In this document: positions 41,409 to 49,547 of the stretch, piece after piece
How positions within the stretch are numbered: the first letter of the stretch is position 1
How the letters are laid out: every line of letters begins with the position of its first letter
DNA from: Amorphoplanes friuliensis DSM 7358
Lineage (GTDB): Bacteria > Actinomycetota > Actinomycetes > Mycobacteriales > Micromonosporaceae
Length of the DNA: 64,000 nt
Direction: 5' to 3'
Assembly: GCF_000494755.1 (NCBI RefSeq)
Contig: NC_022657.1
Location: forward strand, 7,346,001 to 7,410,000
Translations under genes and position numbers: made by a program
Notes under the pieces: generated by a model
What the model saw: only the letters and a program-made list of their open reading frames with translations
Databases searched by the model: none
What the model was told of the DNA's origin: nothing

Positions 41409-42404
41409 TCAACGGGAGGTGCGGGAGCGGCGGCGCAACTGGTCCAGGTAGACGGCCGCGACGAGGACGACGCCGACGGCGAAGTCACGCCAGAAGGAGT
41501 TCAGGCCCACGATGACCAGGCCGTTCGCGAGCACGGCCGGGATCATGGTGCCGACGAGGGTGCCGAACATCGTGCCGACGCCGCCGAAGAGGCTGGTGCC
41601 GCCGATCACGACCGCCGCGATCACCGAGAGGTTGTCGGTGCCGTGGCCGGACAGGGTGGTCGAGCCGAACTCGGAGTAGCTCATGATTCCGGCGAGACCG
41701 GCGAGCAGACCGGCGATGGCGTACACGCTGATCAGGTGCCGGTCGACGTTGATGCCGGCGCGGCGGGCCGCCTCGGCGTTGGATCCGATGGCGTAGGTGC
41801 GCCGCCCGTACCGGGTGAAGGCGAGGACCAGCCCACCGATCAGGGCGACGATCAACGCGACGACGACCAGCCAGGGCAGGCCGAGGAACCGGCCGACACC
41901 GAGGGTGTCGATGAGCTCGTTCGGGATGTCCTTGAGGTCGTTGCCGTTGGTGATGACCTGGGCCAGGCCCTGCGCCGCGCCGAACGAGCCGAGCGTGGCG
42001 ATCAGCGGCGGCACCTTGAGCTTGGTGATGACCACGCCGTTGATCGCGCCCCAGACGCCTCCGGCCAGCATCGCCACGACGATGCCGACGAGGCTCGCGC
42101 CCCAGCCCTGCGGGCCCATCGCGATCATGACCTTGCCGGCGATGACCCCGGAGAAGACCAGCACCGAGCCGACCGACAGGTCGACACCACCGGTGATCAG
42201 CACGAAGGTGGCGCCGACCGCCATGACGATCAGCAGCGAGGCGTTGATCAGGATGTTGATCAGGTTGGCGCTGGTGAAGAACGACTCGAAGTCGAGGATC
42301 GAGAAGAGCGCCACGATCACCAGCAGGATCGCGGTGATGTCGGTGGCCGAGCCGAGGAGCAGCCGCTTGCCCCGGCTCTTCAGGGGCGAGGTCGTGGCGG
42401 TCAT
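41409..42404 (-). CDS. Sugar ABC transporter permease (RbsC-like)
   Basis: A 331-residue polytopic protein with some ten hydrophobic segments: TAILLVIVALFSILDFESFFTSANLINILINASLLIVMAVGATFVLITGGVDLSVGS, VIAGKVMIAM, GVWGAINGVVITKLKVPPLIATLG, and the EAA-like loop RRTYAIGSNAEAARRAGINVDRHLISVYAIAGLLAGLAGIM. This is the RbsC family of monosaccharide importers. The gene overlaps the ATPase gene by 4 bases (ATGA) and is followed by the binding-protein gene after 23 bases. Confidence 0.93.
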   Translation of the reverse strand: MTATTSPLKSRGKRLLLGSATDITAILLVIVALFSILDFESFFTSANLINILINASLLIVMAVGATFVLITGGVDLSVGSVLVFSGVIAGKVMIAMGPQGWGASLVGIVVAMLAGGVWGAINGVVITKLKVPPLIATLGSFGAAQGLAQVITNGNDLKDIPNELIDTLGVGRFLGLPWLVVVALIVALIGGLVLAFTRYGRRTYAIGSNAEAARRAGINVDRHLISVYAIAGLLAGLAGIMSYSEFGSTTLSGHGTDNLSVIAAVVIGGTSLFGGVGTMFGTLVGTMIPAVLANGLVIVGLNSFWRDFAVGVVLVAAVYLDQLRRRSRTSR

Positions 42405-43168
42405 GCGTCTTCCTCACTCGTCCAGGCGCCGGTCATGGCACCCACGATCTGTTCCTCGCTGGTGTCCCTGGTGACCAGCCGCGCGACCCGGCGGCCGAGG
42501 CGCAGCACCTCGATGCGGTCGGCGACGGCGAGCACGTCGGGCAGGCTGTGGCTGATCAGCACGACCGAGCGGCCGGAGTCGCGGACCCGGCGGATCAGGT
42601 CCAGCACGGCCCGCGTCTGCGGTACGCCCAGCGCCGCCGTCGGCTCATCCATGATCACCAGCTCGTTGGCCCAGGTGACCGCGCGGGCGACGGCGACACT
42701 CTGCTGCTGGCCGCCCGAGAGCGTGGCGACGGGCGCCGCCGCATCCTTGATCTTGACGTCCAGGTCGGTGAGCACCTGGTGCGCCTTCTCGGCCATCTGC
42801 TTCTTGGCCAGCACCCCGAGCTTGCCGAGCAGGCCCTTGGCGAACAGTTCGCGGCCGAGGAAGAGGTTGGCCGCGGTGTCCAGGTCGGGGGCGAGCGCGA
42901 GGTCCTGGTAGACGGTCTCGATGCCCATCGCGTGGATGTCGCGGGGCGTACGCCCGGCGATCGAGTCGCCGTGGAAGAGGATCTCGCCCTCGTCCGGCGC
43001 GTGCACCCCGCAGATCGTCTTGATCAACGTGCTCTTGCCGGCGCCGTTGTCGCCCATGAGTGCGACCACCTCGCCGGTGCCCACGGAGAAGCTCGCGCCG
43101 CGCAGCGCCTCGACCGCGCCGAACCGTTTCCTGACCCCGCGCGCCTCGAGCAGTGCGTTGCTTGTCAC
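42401..43168 (-). CDS. Sugar ABC transporter ATP-binding protein (single ABC domain)
   Basis: A 255-residue ATPase: Walker A GDNGAGKST, Q-loop YQDLALAPDL, signature LSGGQQQSVAVARAV, Walker B LVIMDEPTAALG, switch His in VVLISHSLPDV. Ribose-type importers normally use a two-domain RbsA-like ATPase. Here only one ABC domain is present, so the transporter would use a homodimer, as in the FrcA-type half-size subgroup. It is the first gene of the catabolic operon and faces the divergent FAD oxidase across 198 bases. Confidence 0.92.
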   Translation of the reverse strand: MTSNALLEARGVRKRFGAVEALRGASFSVGTGEVVALMGDNGAGKSTLIKTICGVHAPDEGEILFHGDSIAGRTPRDIHAMGIETVYQDLALAPDLDTAANLFLGRELFAKGLLGKLGVLAKKQMAEKAHQVLTDLDVKIKDAAAPVATLSGGQQQSVAVARAVTWANELVIMDEPTAALGVPQTRAVLDLIRRVRDSGRSVVLISHSLPDVLAVADRIEVLRLGRRVARLVTRDTSEEQIVGAMTGAWTSEEDA

Positions 43169-43210
43169 CGCTTCTCACCTTCCCTTGCCGGGTGGCGGCC
43201 CGTGGGCCCT

Positions 43211-43323
43211 CGCTGAAAATTCAGAAATCTGTCTACTGAGCTGAGGCTAGGAGTCGTGTTTCCGGCATGTCAAGAGCCCAACACCGCCTTGACAATTCAA
43301 TTTTTTGAGTATTGAGTTTTGAG
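43211..43323. promoter_or_regulatory. Divergent control region with three heptad TTGAG repeats
   Basis: Between the ABC operon and the FAD oxidase gene TTGAG recurs at 43305, 43312 and 43319, exactly 7 bp apart. A TTGACA (43289-43294) lies just upstream. CTGAA-AA-TTCAG forms a small dyad at 43212-43223, nearer the ABC operon. Heptad direct repeats indicate side-by-side binding on one DNA face, perhaps of the YhfZ-like regulator. The rest of 43169-43366 shows no coding signal. Confidence 0.5.
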
Positions 43324-43366
43324 CGAGCGTGAAACACACGCCACCTGACGACCAGGGAGTACGCCC

Positions 43367-44761
43367 ATGCCGGTGATCGACCAGCTCCGCGACAGCCTCG
43401 GCTGGGACGTAGTCCTCACCGACGACGCGGACCGGGACGCACGCAGCCACGACACCTGGCCGGTGGCCACCGTCTGGGCCAAACTCGGCCGGCACCCGCA
43501 CCGCCCCGACGCCGTCGTGCGGGCGAGCAGCGTCGAGGACGTGGTGACCACGCTGCGGATCGCGGCGCAGACCGGGACGCCCGTGACCGCCTGGGGGCTC
43601 GGCTCGTCGGTGACCGGGCAGCCGTTGCCGGTGGCGGGCGGGATCGTGCTCGACCTGGCCGGCCTCGTCTCGGAGCCCGTGCTGGACGAGATCGACCGCA
43701 CGGTCACGGTCGCTGCGGGCGTACGCGGAAGCGATCTCGAGTCGTGGCTGGGCGAACGAGGGCTGACCCTGAACCACTCGCCGCAGTCGCTGGGACGCTC
43801 GACCGTCGGTGGCTGGATCGCGACCCGTGCCACCGGGCAGTTCTCGTCGCGCTACGGCGGCATCGAGGACCTGGTCGTCGGCTACCAGGTCGTGCTGGCC
43901 GACGGGACCGTGGCCGACCTGGGCCAGCGCCCGCGGGCGGCGATGGGACCGGACCTCAAGCAGCTGTTCCTCGGCTCCGAGGGCACGCTCGGTGTGGTCA
44001 CACGGGTCACCTGCAAGGTGTTCGCACACCCCGAGCACCGCGTGGTCGAGGCGTTCACGCTGCCGGACGTCGAGGCCGGGCTGACCGCCATGCGGCAGAT
44101 CAGCCAGTGCGGGCTACGACCGTTCCTGGTGCGCTTCTACGACCGGGACGAGGCGGCACACGCGGTGCCCCACGAGGAGATCTCCGCACCGGTATTGTTC
44201 CTGGGGCACGAGGGCCTGACGTCCGTGGCGACCGCCGAGCACGCCGCGGCCACCGCGATCGTCGCGTCGCTGGGAGGGACGAGCATGGGGGCGGCACCCG
44301 TCGATGCCTGGCTGAGCCGTCGTTATGACTTCTCCACGGTGGAAAACCTGCTCGCCGAGCCCGGTGGTTACGCCGAGACCGTCGAGGTCGCCAACGTCTG
44401 GAGCCGGCTCGCCCCGATGTACGCCGAGCTGAAGCAAACCCTCGCACCACTGGCGACCGAGGTGCTCGGCCACTTCTCGCACGTCTACGACCAGGGCTCG
44501 TCGCTCTACATGATCCTGCTCGGCCGCGCGGACGACGACGAGACCGCGCTCGCCCGCCTCGAGGAGATCTGGGCCCGGGCCATGAAGGTGGTCGTCGCGC
44601 ACGACGGCGAGATCTCCCACCACCACGGCGGCGGCCTGGCCCGGCAGCCGTGGGTCCGCGAGTCCCTCGGCACCGGTTATCCCGTGCTGCAGAAGCTCAA
44701 GGACGGTCTCGACCCGGCCGGCCTGCTCAACCCCGGCAAGCTCGGATTCGGCCGCCGATGA
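43367..44761 (+). CDS. FAD-linked oxidase (glycolate oxidase/alkylglycerone-phosphate-synthase-like)
   Basis: A 464-residue flavoprotein of the vanillyl-alcohol-oxidase/PCMH family. The FAD-binding N-half has VVRASSVEDVVTTLRIAAQTGTPVTAWGLGSSVTGQPLP, GIVLDLAGL, LTLNHSPQSLGRSTVGGWIATRATGQFSSRYGGIEDLVVGYQVVLADG and GPDLKQLFLGSEGTLGVVTRVTCKV. The C-half ends with EISHHHGGGLARQPWVRESLGTGYPVLQKLKDGLDPAGLLNPGKLG, with the His cluster typical of the D-2-hydroxyacid dehydrogenase/alkylglycerone-phosphate-synthase branch. It probably oxidises a 2-hydroxyacid or polyol phosphate tied to the divergent sugar operon. A YhfZ-like regulator overlaps its end by 4 bases. Confidence 0.88.
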   Translation: MPVIDQLRDSLGWDVVLTDDADRDARSHDTWPVATVWAKLGRHPHRPDAVVRASSVEDVVTTLRIAAQTGTPVTAWGLGSSVTGQPLPVAGGIVLDLAGLVSEPVLDEIDRTVTVAAGVRGSDLESWLGERGLTLNHSPQSLGRSTVGGWIATRATGQFSSRYGGIEDLVVGYQVVLADGTVADLGQRPRAAMGPDLKQLFLGSEGTLGVVTRVTCKVFAHPEHRVVEAFTLPDVEAGLTAMRQISQCGLRPFLVRFYDRDEAAHAVPHEEISAPVLFLGHEGLTSVATAEHAAATAIVASLGGTSMGAAPVDAWLSRRYDFSTVENLLAEPGGYAETVEVANVWSRLAPMYAELKQTLAPLATEVLGHFSHVYDQGSSLYMILLGRADDDETALARLEEIWARAMKVVVAHDGEISHHHGGGLARQPWVRESLGTGYPVLQKLKDGLDPAGLLNPGKLGFGRR

Positions 44762-45699
44762 CCGCATCCGTGAAACCGGACGTCCGCGCGCACGTCGCGC
44801 AGGTGCTGCTGGCCCGCGAGGTGGGCCAGCGCATCCCGACCGTGCAGGAGTTGCAGCTCAGCACGGGTGCGGGCACCGGCACGGTGGTGAAGGCACTCCG
44901 CAACCTCCAGGACAGCGGTGCGGTGACGCTGACCGCCCGCGGTCATCAGGGCACGATCGTCACCGGCCGCGACGTCGGTCAGTTGTGGAACGCCGCCGCC
45001 CTCGGCAACTTCCGGTTGATCCTGCCGCCGCAGGGGCCGGTCGAGCAGCAGGGCATTCTCGAGGTCGTGCAGGCCGCGCTGCACGACGTCGGCGTCTCGG
45101 TCGTGGCCGCGTTCCGGCCCGGCGCGCGGACCCGGCTCGAGGACGTCTACCAGGAGCGTTTCCACGCCACGGTCACCTCGGCCGGCGCCCTGGACAGGCA
45201 CCGGGAAAACCTCCCCGGTCTCAGCGGCCTCGACCTGGGCCCGGGCACGTTCTACTCGAACGGTTCGCTGGTGGTGGTCGAGCACGCCGGTCGCAAGCCG
45301 CAGGGTCGCCTCCGGGTCGGCATCGACCGCAACTCCGACGACCACCAGCGGCTCAGCGAGGCCGAGTTCGGCGACCGTGACCCCGAGTACGTCCAGTGCC
45401 CCTTCGTGCTGGCACCGGCCGCGGTCCTGGCCGGCGACGTCGACGTGGCGGTCTGGCACTCGATGCCGACCGTCATCCCGCCCGAGCTGGCCGGGCTCCG
45501 GCTCAGCCCGCTCGCGACCGCACCGGGGCGGGCCGTCGTCGGCCAGATCTCCCCCGCGGTGATCGTCACCCGGACGCTCGACCCGGGCGTCAATGCGCTG
45601 CTGCGCCAGGTGAAACCGGCCGACGTCGCCCGCACGCAGAGCCGCCTGCTCAAGGTGGCCGCGACCGAGAGCTACGCCGGCTCGCTGCGCCTGCACTGA
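44758..45699 (+). CDS. YhfZ-like transcriptional regulator
   Basis: A 313-residue protein. The N-terminal HTH (VAQVLLAREVGQRIPTVQELQLSTGAGTGTVVKALRNLQDSGAVTLTARGHQGTIVTG) is the GntR-like helix-turn-helix of the YhfZ family. The C-terminal domain has the PBP-like fold of YhfZ: FRLILPPQGPVEQQGILEVVQAAL, GLSGLDLGPGTFYSNGSLVVVEHAG, GRLRVGIDRNSDDHQRLSEAEF and VDVAVWHSMPTVIPPELAGLRL. It starts at ATG 44758, overlapping the oxidase stop (ATGA). It probably controls the divergent sugar operon by sensing a small ligand. The convergent GNAT gene ends 4 bases downstream. Confidence 0.83.
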   Translation: MTASVKPDVRAHVAQVLLAREVGQRIPTVQELQLSTGAGTGTVVKALRNLQDSGAVTLTARGHQGTIVTGRDVGQLWNAAALGNFRLILPPQGPVEQQGILEVVQAALHDVGVSVVAAFRPGARTRLEDVYQERFHATVTSAGALDRHRENLPGLSGLDLGPGTFYSNGSLVVVEHAGRKPQGRLRVGIDRNSDDHQRLSEAEFGDRDPEYVQCPFVLAPAAVLAGDVDVAVWHSMPTVIPPELAGLRLSPLATAPGRAVVGQISPAVIVTRTLDPGVNALLRQVKPADVARTQSRLLKVAATESYAGSLRLH

Positions 45700-45703
45700 T
45701 CTC

Positions 45704-46657
45704 CTACAGAGCCGGCAGATCCTTCGCCATCTGCTGGGCCAGCAGCTCGTAACCCAGCCGTTCGTAGAGCTTCCGGGCGCGGTCGTTGGCGCCGTGCACG
45801 TTGAGACCCAGGCTGCGGACACCGCGGTGCACCAGCTCCGCCTCGACCGCGGCGATGGCTCCCGCGCCGTAGCCCCGGGAGCGGAACGGCTCGTCGATGT
45901 CGAGGTTGTGCAGCCAGCCCATGCCGGGTCTCGGCGGGGCCGGCATCGCGGCCCAGAGCCAGCCGACCGGCTCACCCTTGGCCAGCACCGTCCGCAGGAT
46001 CATGCCCTCGGTGCCGCGCCCGTGCGGCAGCAGCTCGGCCAGGCGGCGGCCCGCGCGTTCCTCGGCCTCGCCGTGCCAGATGCCCTGCTCCTCCACCAGA
46101 TCGCGGGCGTAGTCGGCGAACAGCGTCTCGATGCGGCTCTCGTAGTCGGCCATCGGCACCAGCTCGATCCCTGGTGCGGCCGGCACGTCGGCCAGCGAGC
46201 GGGCCAGCTGCCGGGCGGTCACCTCGAAACCGAGCCGCGTGTAGAGCCGGGCGGCGGTCGGGTTGTCACCGAAGACGTTCAGCCCGAGCCGGGGAACCCC
46301 CAGCTCGACCAGCTCGGCCTCGACGGCCGTGATGATCGCGGCGCCGTGACCGCGCGTGCGGTGACCGGTGTCGACCTCGATGTCGCTGATCCACGCCATC
46401 TCCGGCATGGTCGAGCTGGGGAGTGAGATCCAGATCCAGCCGACCTCGGCATCGTCCACGACGGCCTTGCGCAGCAGCTGGCCGCGGGTCGCCGCACCCC
46501 GGGGCAGGCGGTCGGCGATGTCCCGTTCGGACTCGGCCTCCGCCTCCGGCACGGAGAGCCCCCGCGCGGTGGAGATCGCCTCCGCGTAACCGGTCACCAT
46601 CGGACCGCGACGGCGCGCGAAGTCCTCATCGTCCATTTCCACCAGCGTCAGCGCCAT
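45704..46657 (-). CDS. Protein with two tandem GNAT acetyltransferase domains
   Basis: A 317-residue protein built of two GNAT domains of about 150 residues. Domain 1 has the acetyl-CoA loop IEVDTGHRTRGHGAAIITAVEAELVELGVPRLGLNVFGDNPTAARLYTRLGFEV. Domain 2 has LDIDEPFRSRGYGAGAIAAVEAELVHRGVRSLGLNVHGANDRARKLYERLGYELLAQQM. Both carry the R/Q-x-x-G-x-G/A motif and the terminal YxRLGFE/Y ending, so both may be functional or one may bind the substrate or partner. An N-terminal duplication of the family is likely. The substrate is unknown. Two palindromes lie in the 171-base gap to the next gene. Confidence 0.87.
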   Translation of the reverse strand: MALTLVEMDDEDFARRRGPMVTGYAEAISTARGLSVPEAEAESERDIADRLPRGAATRGQLLRKAVVDDAEVGWIWISLPSSTMPEMAWISDIEVDTGHRTRGHGAAIITAVEAELVELGVPRLGLNVFGDNPTAARLYTRLGFEVTARQLARSLADVPAAPGIELVPMADYESRIETLFADYARDLVEEQGIWHGEAEERAGRRLAELLPHGRGTEGMILRTVLAKGEPVGWLWAAMPAPPRPGMGWLHNLDIDEPFRSRGYGAGAIAAVEAELVHRGVRSLGLNVHGANDRARKLYERLGYELLAQQMAKDLPAL

Positions 46658-46708
46658 GCCGTGACCCTCTCACGACCGTGCGACACGGTTGCCCGGCATT
46701 TCTCAGAA

Positions 46709-46742
46709 GACGGTGATTACCGGTTGAACCAGAATCACCGTC
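46709..46742. promoter_or_regulatory. Ten-bp inverted repeat between GNAT and the small gene
   Basis: GACGGTGATT and AATCACCGTC are perfect arms around a 14-base spacer. It lies in a divergent promoter region, so an operator is more likely than a terminator. The spacing puts the arm centres about 24 bp apart. Confidence 0.55.
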
Positions 46743-46782
46743 GCCCGGTCGGGGTACTCACGCGCCGCGAAAACGCGCCATC

Positions 46783-46802
46783 ATCGGACCAACCGGTCCG
46801 AT
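46783..46802. promoter_or_regulatory. TetR-like palindrome before the small gene
   Basis: ATCGGACC-AACC-GGTCCGAT is a perfect 8-bp inverted repeat with a 4-bp spacer, typical of TetR-family operators. It ends 26 bases before the ATG at 46829. No TetR gene is nearby, so the reader is unknown. Confidence 0.5.
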
Positions 46803-46828
46803 AACGACCGGACAGGAGCAAAAGGAGA

Positions 46829-47014
46829 ATGACCGACCCGCAACGGCAGTCCCCGCTCTCCGCGCAGGACGTAGCCGAGGGTAAAAAGTACGCCGAGGCC
46901 CACGATCCGGGCCCCGGCGAGGAGTACGCGGGCGAACCCGTTGCCGACCCCTGGGAGGTGGAGCCCGATGGCCAGCTGGATTCTGGTGCCGTGCCTGGTG
47001 ACTCTCCGCAATGA
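46829..47014 (+). CDS. Small hydrophilic protein upstream of the DHNP/HAHF protein
   Basis: A 61-residue, strongly acidic protein (QDVAEGKKYAEAHDPGPGEEYAGEPVADPWEVEPDGQLDSGAVPGDS) without a hydrophobic segment or a recognised domain. AGGAG ends three bases before ATG 46829, with another AGGAG ten bases further upstream, which supports translation. Its last 47 bases overlap the 5' end of the next gene in a different frame, so the two are coupled. A small acidic protein encoded in overlap with a hydrolase-like protein might be its cognate inhibitor or chaperone. That is speculation. Confidence 0.6.
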   Translation: MTDPQRQSPLSAQDVAEGKKYAEAHDPGPGEEYAGEPVADPWEVEPDGQLDSGAVPGDSPQ

Positions 47015-47858
47015 GTTCAACCAGCTCGCCCCGAACCGTGACAAGGCGAGCGACGGCTCCATCGGCGACACCTCACACGCCGCGGCCTCGTCGGACCACA
47101 ATCCCGACGAGACCGGCAACACGCCGTACGAGGACGCCGACAAGAGGAACGAGGTCCACGCGATCGACGTGGACCACAACCTGCGCCGGTCCGGCTGGAC
47201 GATGAACCGGTGCCTGGAGATCATCATCACCCGGCACCGCGAGGGCCGCGACAACCGGCTGCAGAACGTCATCTACAACCGGCGCATCTGGTCGCGGTCG
47301 TGGGGCTGGACCGCCCGCGAATACACCGGGGCCAGTCCGCACACCGAGCACGCGCACTTCTCTGCGCGGTACACCACTGCCCAGGAGAGCGACACGAGCC
47401 CCTGGGGACTGCTGGAGGAAGACGTGACGAAGAGCGAGTTCAACGCCTGGATGACCGAGTGGGCGCGCAGCGCGGCGGGGCGGGAGGCCCTGGCCGTTGC
47501 TGTCCTGACCTACGACCCGGGCACCGACTCGAGCGGCCGGGTGAAGGCGGGCGGTGTGGCCAACCCGGACCCGGTCGGCTTCAAGTCCAACCCGACCTTC
47601 GGACCGAACTACGCGCTCAACCGCGCGGTGCTGGCCGCGACCCTGGGATACCAGATCCGTGACCAGGTGGAGAACGTCCAGGCGACGGTCGACGCCCTGG
47701 CCAAGGGCCAGCCGGTCGCACCGGTCAGCACCCAGGTCACGCCGGCCGAGGCGCTCGACGCGCTGGGCAGCGGCCTGTCGACCGAGGATGCCGCGGCGGC
47801 GCTGCGGTCGGCGCTCGGCGACCGGGCCGCGGAGGTGGGCCGGCTGCTCGCGGGCTGA
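46968..47858 (+). CDS. Candidate peptidoglycan hydrolase (M15-like DHNP/HAHF protein)
   Basis: A 296-residue protein starting at ATG 46968 with GGGAGGTGG upstream, inside the small gene. The N-terminal about 140 residues (VPCLVTLRNEFNQLAPNRDKASDGSIGDTSHAAASSDHNPDETGN ... NEVHAIDVDHNLRRSGWTM ... VIYNRRIWSRSWGWTAREYTGASPHTEHAHFSARY) show the SxHxxx...H-x-I-D...H-x-H pattern of zinc D-Ala-D-Ala/endolysin-type peptidases (M15 fold) found in phage lysins and actinobacteria. A separate C-terminal part contains VTPAEALDALGSGLSTEDAAAALRSALGDRAAEVGRLL. No signal peptide is apparent. An isolated lysin-like gene could be a phage remnant or a host enzyme, and no other phage genes are nearby. The family assignment is by motif only. 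Confidence 0.65.
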   Translation: MASWILVPCLVTLRNEFNQLAPNRDKASDGSIGDTSHAAASSDHNPDETGNTPYEDADKRNEVHAIDVDHNLRRSGWTMNRCLEIIITRHREGRDNRLQNVIYNRRIWSRSWGWTAREYTGASPHTEHAHFSARYTTAQESDTSPWGLLEEDVTKSEFNAWMTEWARSAAGREALAVAVLTYDPGTDSSGRVKAGGVANPDPVGFKSNPTFGPNYALNRAVLAATLGYQIRDQVENVQATVDALAKGQPVAPVSTQVTPAEALDALGSGLSTEDAAAALRSALGDRAAEVGRLLAG

Positions 47859-47946
47859 TCCACAGCGCTGATCTCCAGCACAGCGGCCTGCCGCTCCTGG
47901 TGCCCGGTCGGTGGCCGGGAACCGGGAGCGGCAGTACGGTGTCCGC

Positions 47947-48852
47947 ATGTTGATCAGCTGTGGCTGCCCGGTGTCCGGGGTGTGGGCGGATCCGCTGTCG
48001 GTGACCGGGTTCGCGATGCGGGCCGAGGAGCTCGGCTACCACACGCTGTGGTCGTTCCAGCGGCTGCTCGCCGGCGCCGATCAGAACCTCGCGCCGGTCT
48101 ATCAAAGTGTGCTCGATCCGCTGCTCGCGCTGACCTACGCCGCCGCGCGCACCACGCAGATCCGGCTCGGCGTCGCCGTGATCAACCTGCCGTACGTGTC
48201 ACCGACCTACCTCGCCAAGCAGGCCAGCACCCTCGACGTGCTGTCGGGCGGCCGCTTCGACCTGGGGCTGGGCACCGGATGGTCCGAGGTGGAGTTCGCC
48301 GCCACGGGGTCGGACCCGAACCCGCGCGGGCGGCGTACCGAGGAATATCTGGCTGTGCTCCGGACCCTGTTCCGCGGTGGGCAAGTCAGTCACGCCGGGG
48401 AGTTCTACACCGTGCCGCCGAGTGTCATGGCGCCGCCACCGGTGCAGGCGGGCGGGCCGCCGATCCTGCTGGGCGGCACCGCGGACGTCGCGTTGCGGCG
48501 GGCCGGGCGGATCGCCGACGGCTGGGTGAGCAGCAGCAAGGCGAGTCTGGACGACATCGCCCGGGGCACCCAGATCGTCCGCCGGGCGGCCGAGGAGTCC
48601 GGCCGGGACCCCGATTCGGTACGCATCATCGTGCGTGGAGTTGTCCAAGCCGGCCTGCGCGACGACAACGTGCCGCTGTCGGGCACCTGGGATCAGATCC
48701 GCGGCGGCGCCCGCCTGTACGAGGAGGCCGGCGTCACCGAGTTGTTCTACGACCTCAACTGGGATCCGTTCATCGGCTCACCGGACGGCGATCCCCGCGC
48801 CGCGGGTGAGCGGGCCGAGGAGATTCTCACCGCGCTGACACCTAACGGCTGA
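47947..48852 (+). CDS. LLM-class F420-dependent oxidoreductase
   Basis: A 301-residue luciferase-like monooxygenase-fold protein. ATG 47947 is where the family begins (MLISCGCPVSG). Signatures: AMRAEELGYHTLWSFQRLLAG, ARTTQIRLGVAVINLPYVSPTYLAKQASTLDVLSGGRFDLGLGTGWSEVEFAATG, YLAVLRTLFRGGQVSHAGEFYTV and GGPPILLGGTADVALRRAGRIADGW. Actinobacterial TIGR03619-like members bind F420H2 and reduce or oxidise diverse small molecules. The substrate is unknown. It stands alone between the lysin-like protein and a lipoprotein. Confidence 0.9.
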   Translation: MLISCGCPVSGVWADPLSVTGFAMRAEELGYHTLWSFQRLLAGADQNLAPVYQSVLDPLLALTYAAARTTQIRLGVAVINLPYVSPTYLAKQASTLDVLSGGRFDLGLGTGWSEVEFAATGSDPNPRGRRTEEYLAVLRTLFRGGQVSHAGEFYTVPPSVMAPPPVQAGGPPILLGGTADVALRRAGRIADGWVSSSKASLDDIARGTQIVRRAAEESGRDPDSVRIIVRGVVQAGLRDDNVPLSGTWDQIRGGARLYEEAGVTELFYDLNWDPFIGSPDGDPRAAGERAEEILTALTPNG

Positions 48853-48960
48853 AGTTCTCCCGCATACGTGTCAACCCGGGGCTCCGGATCTTCCGATGGC
48901 CCCTGCCAACCGGCAACCTGGGCGAACGCCGCACCACGCAGCGTCCACCCAGGGAGAGAC

Positions 48961-49494
48961 ATGAACCGCCGCCCGCTTGCCGCCCTTGTCGCCGTCGCCG
49001 CCAGTCTTGTTGTCCTCTCCGGTTGTGGTGCCCTCTCCGACGCCGCCGGCAGTGCCGCCGCCCCCGCCCCGACACCGACGTCCTCCCCTGCTTCCGACAG
49101 TGGTCTCGGTGACTCGGTCAAGGACTCGGGCGACATCCCGGACCCGTGCACGCTGCTGAGCAAGTCCGAGGTCAAGGACCTCACCGGACGCGAGATCAGC
49201 CAGATCGACGAGGACGGGGTCAAGGACGGCGACTCGACCCGGTACTGCCAGTGGCAGCAGCCCAGCGGTCAGCTGGCGGTCTTCCTGAGCCGGACCACCG
49301 AGGCTGATTTCCAGACCAGCATCGCCGAGGCGGAGCCGGTGGACGGTGTCGGTGAGAACGCGTTCGCGCTGGGCGGGCATCTCTTCGTGCTCTACGGCAC
49401 GGTGTCGATCGACGTCTACAACCGCGGTGACAGCGACGAGGAGAACCTGGCCAAGGCGAAGAAGATCGCCAAGGTCCTGATCCCGAAGATCTGA
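48961..49494 (+). CDS. DUF3558-type lipoprotein
   Basis: A 177-residue lipoprotein with AGGGAGAGAC before ATG 48961 and lipobox VLSGC (Cys22). After a Ser/Pro/Ala-rich linker comes a domain with PDPCTLLSKSEVKDLTGREIS, the Cys-Trp RYCQWQQPSGQLAVFLS and VDGVGENAFALGGHLFVLYGTVSIDVYN, the DUF3558 pattern common in mycobacteria and other actinobacteria. DUF3558 proteins are cell-surface lipoproteins of unknown function. A strong bidirectional terminator follows. Confidence 0.85.
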   Translation: MNRRPLAALVAVAASLVVLSGCGALSDAAGSAAAPAPTPTSSPASDSGLGDSVKDSGDIPDPCTLLSKSEVKDLTGREISQIDEDGVKDGDSTRYCQWQQPSGQLAVFLSRTTEADFQTSIAEAEPVDGVGENAFALGGHLFVLYGTVSIDVYNRGDSDEENLAKAKKIAKVLIPKI

Positions 49495-49507
49495 CCTCCG
49501 GGCATCA

Positions 49508-49537
49508 AAAAGGGGCGGCCGACCGGCCGCCCCTTTT
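49508..49537. terminator. Bidirectional terminator between the DUF3558 and GH64 genes
   Basis: AAAAGGGGCGGCC pairs with GGCCGCCCCTTTT around GACC, with A runs on one side and T runs on the other. It therefore serves the + strand gene ending at 49494 and the - strand gene ending at 49548. Confidence 0.88.
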
Positions 49538-49547
49538 CCGTGAACCT

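Noticed and set aside
46829..47858. Prophage
   Set aside because: Only one lysin-like gene is present. There are no integrase, capsid, terminase, portal or attachment-site repeats around it.
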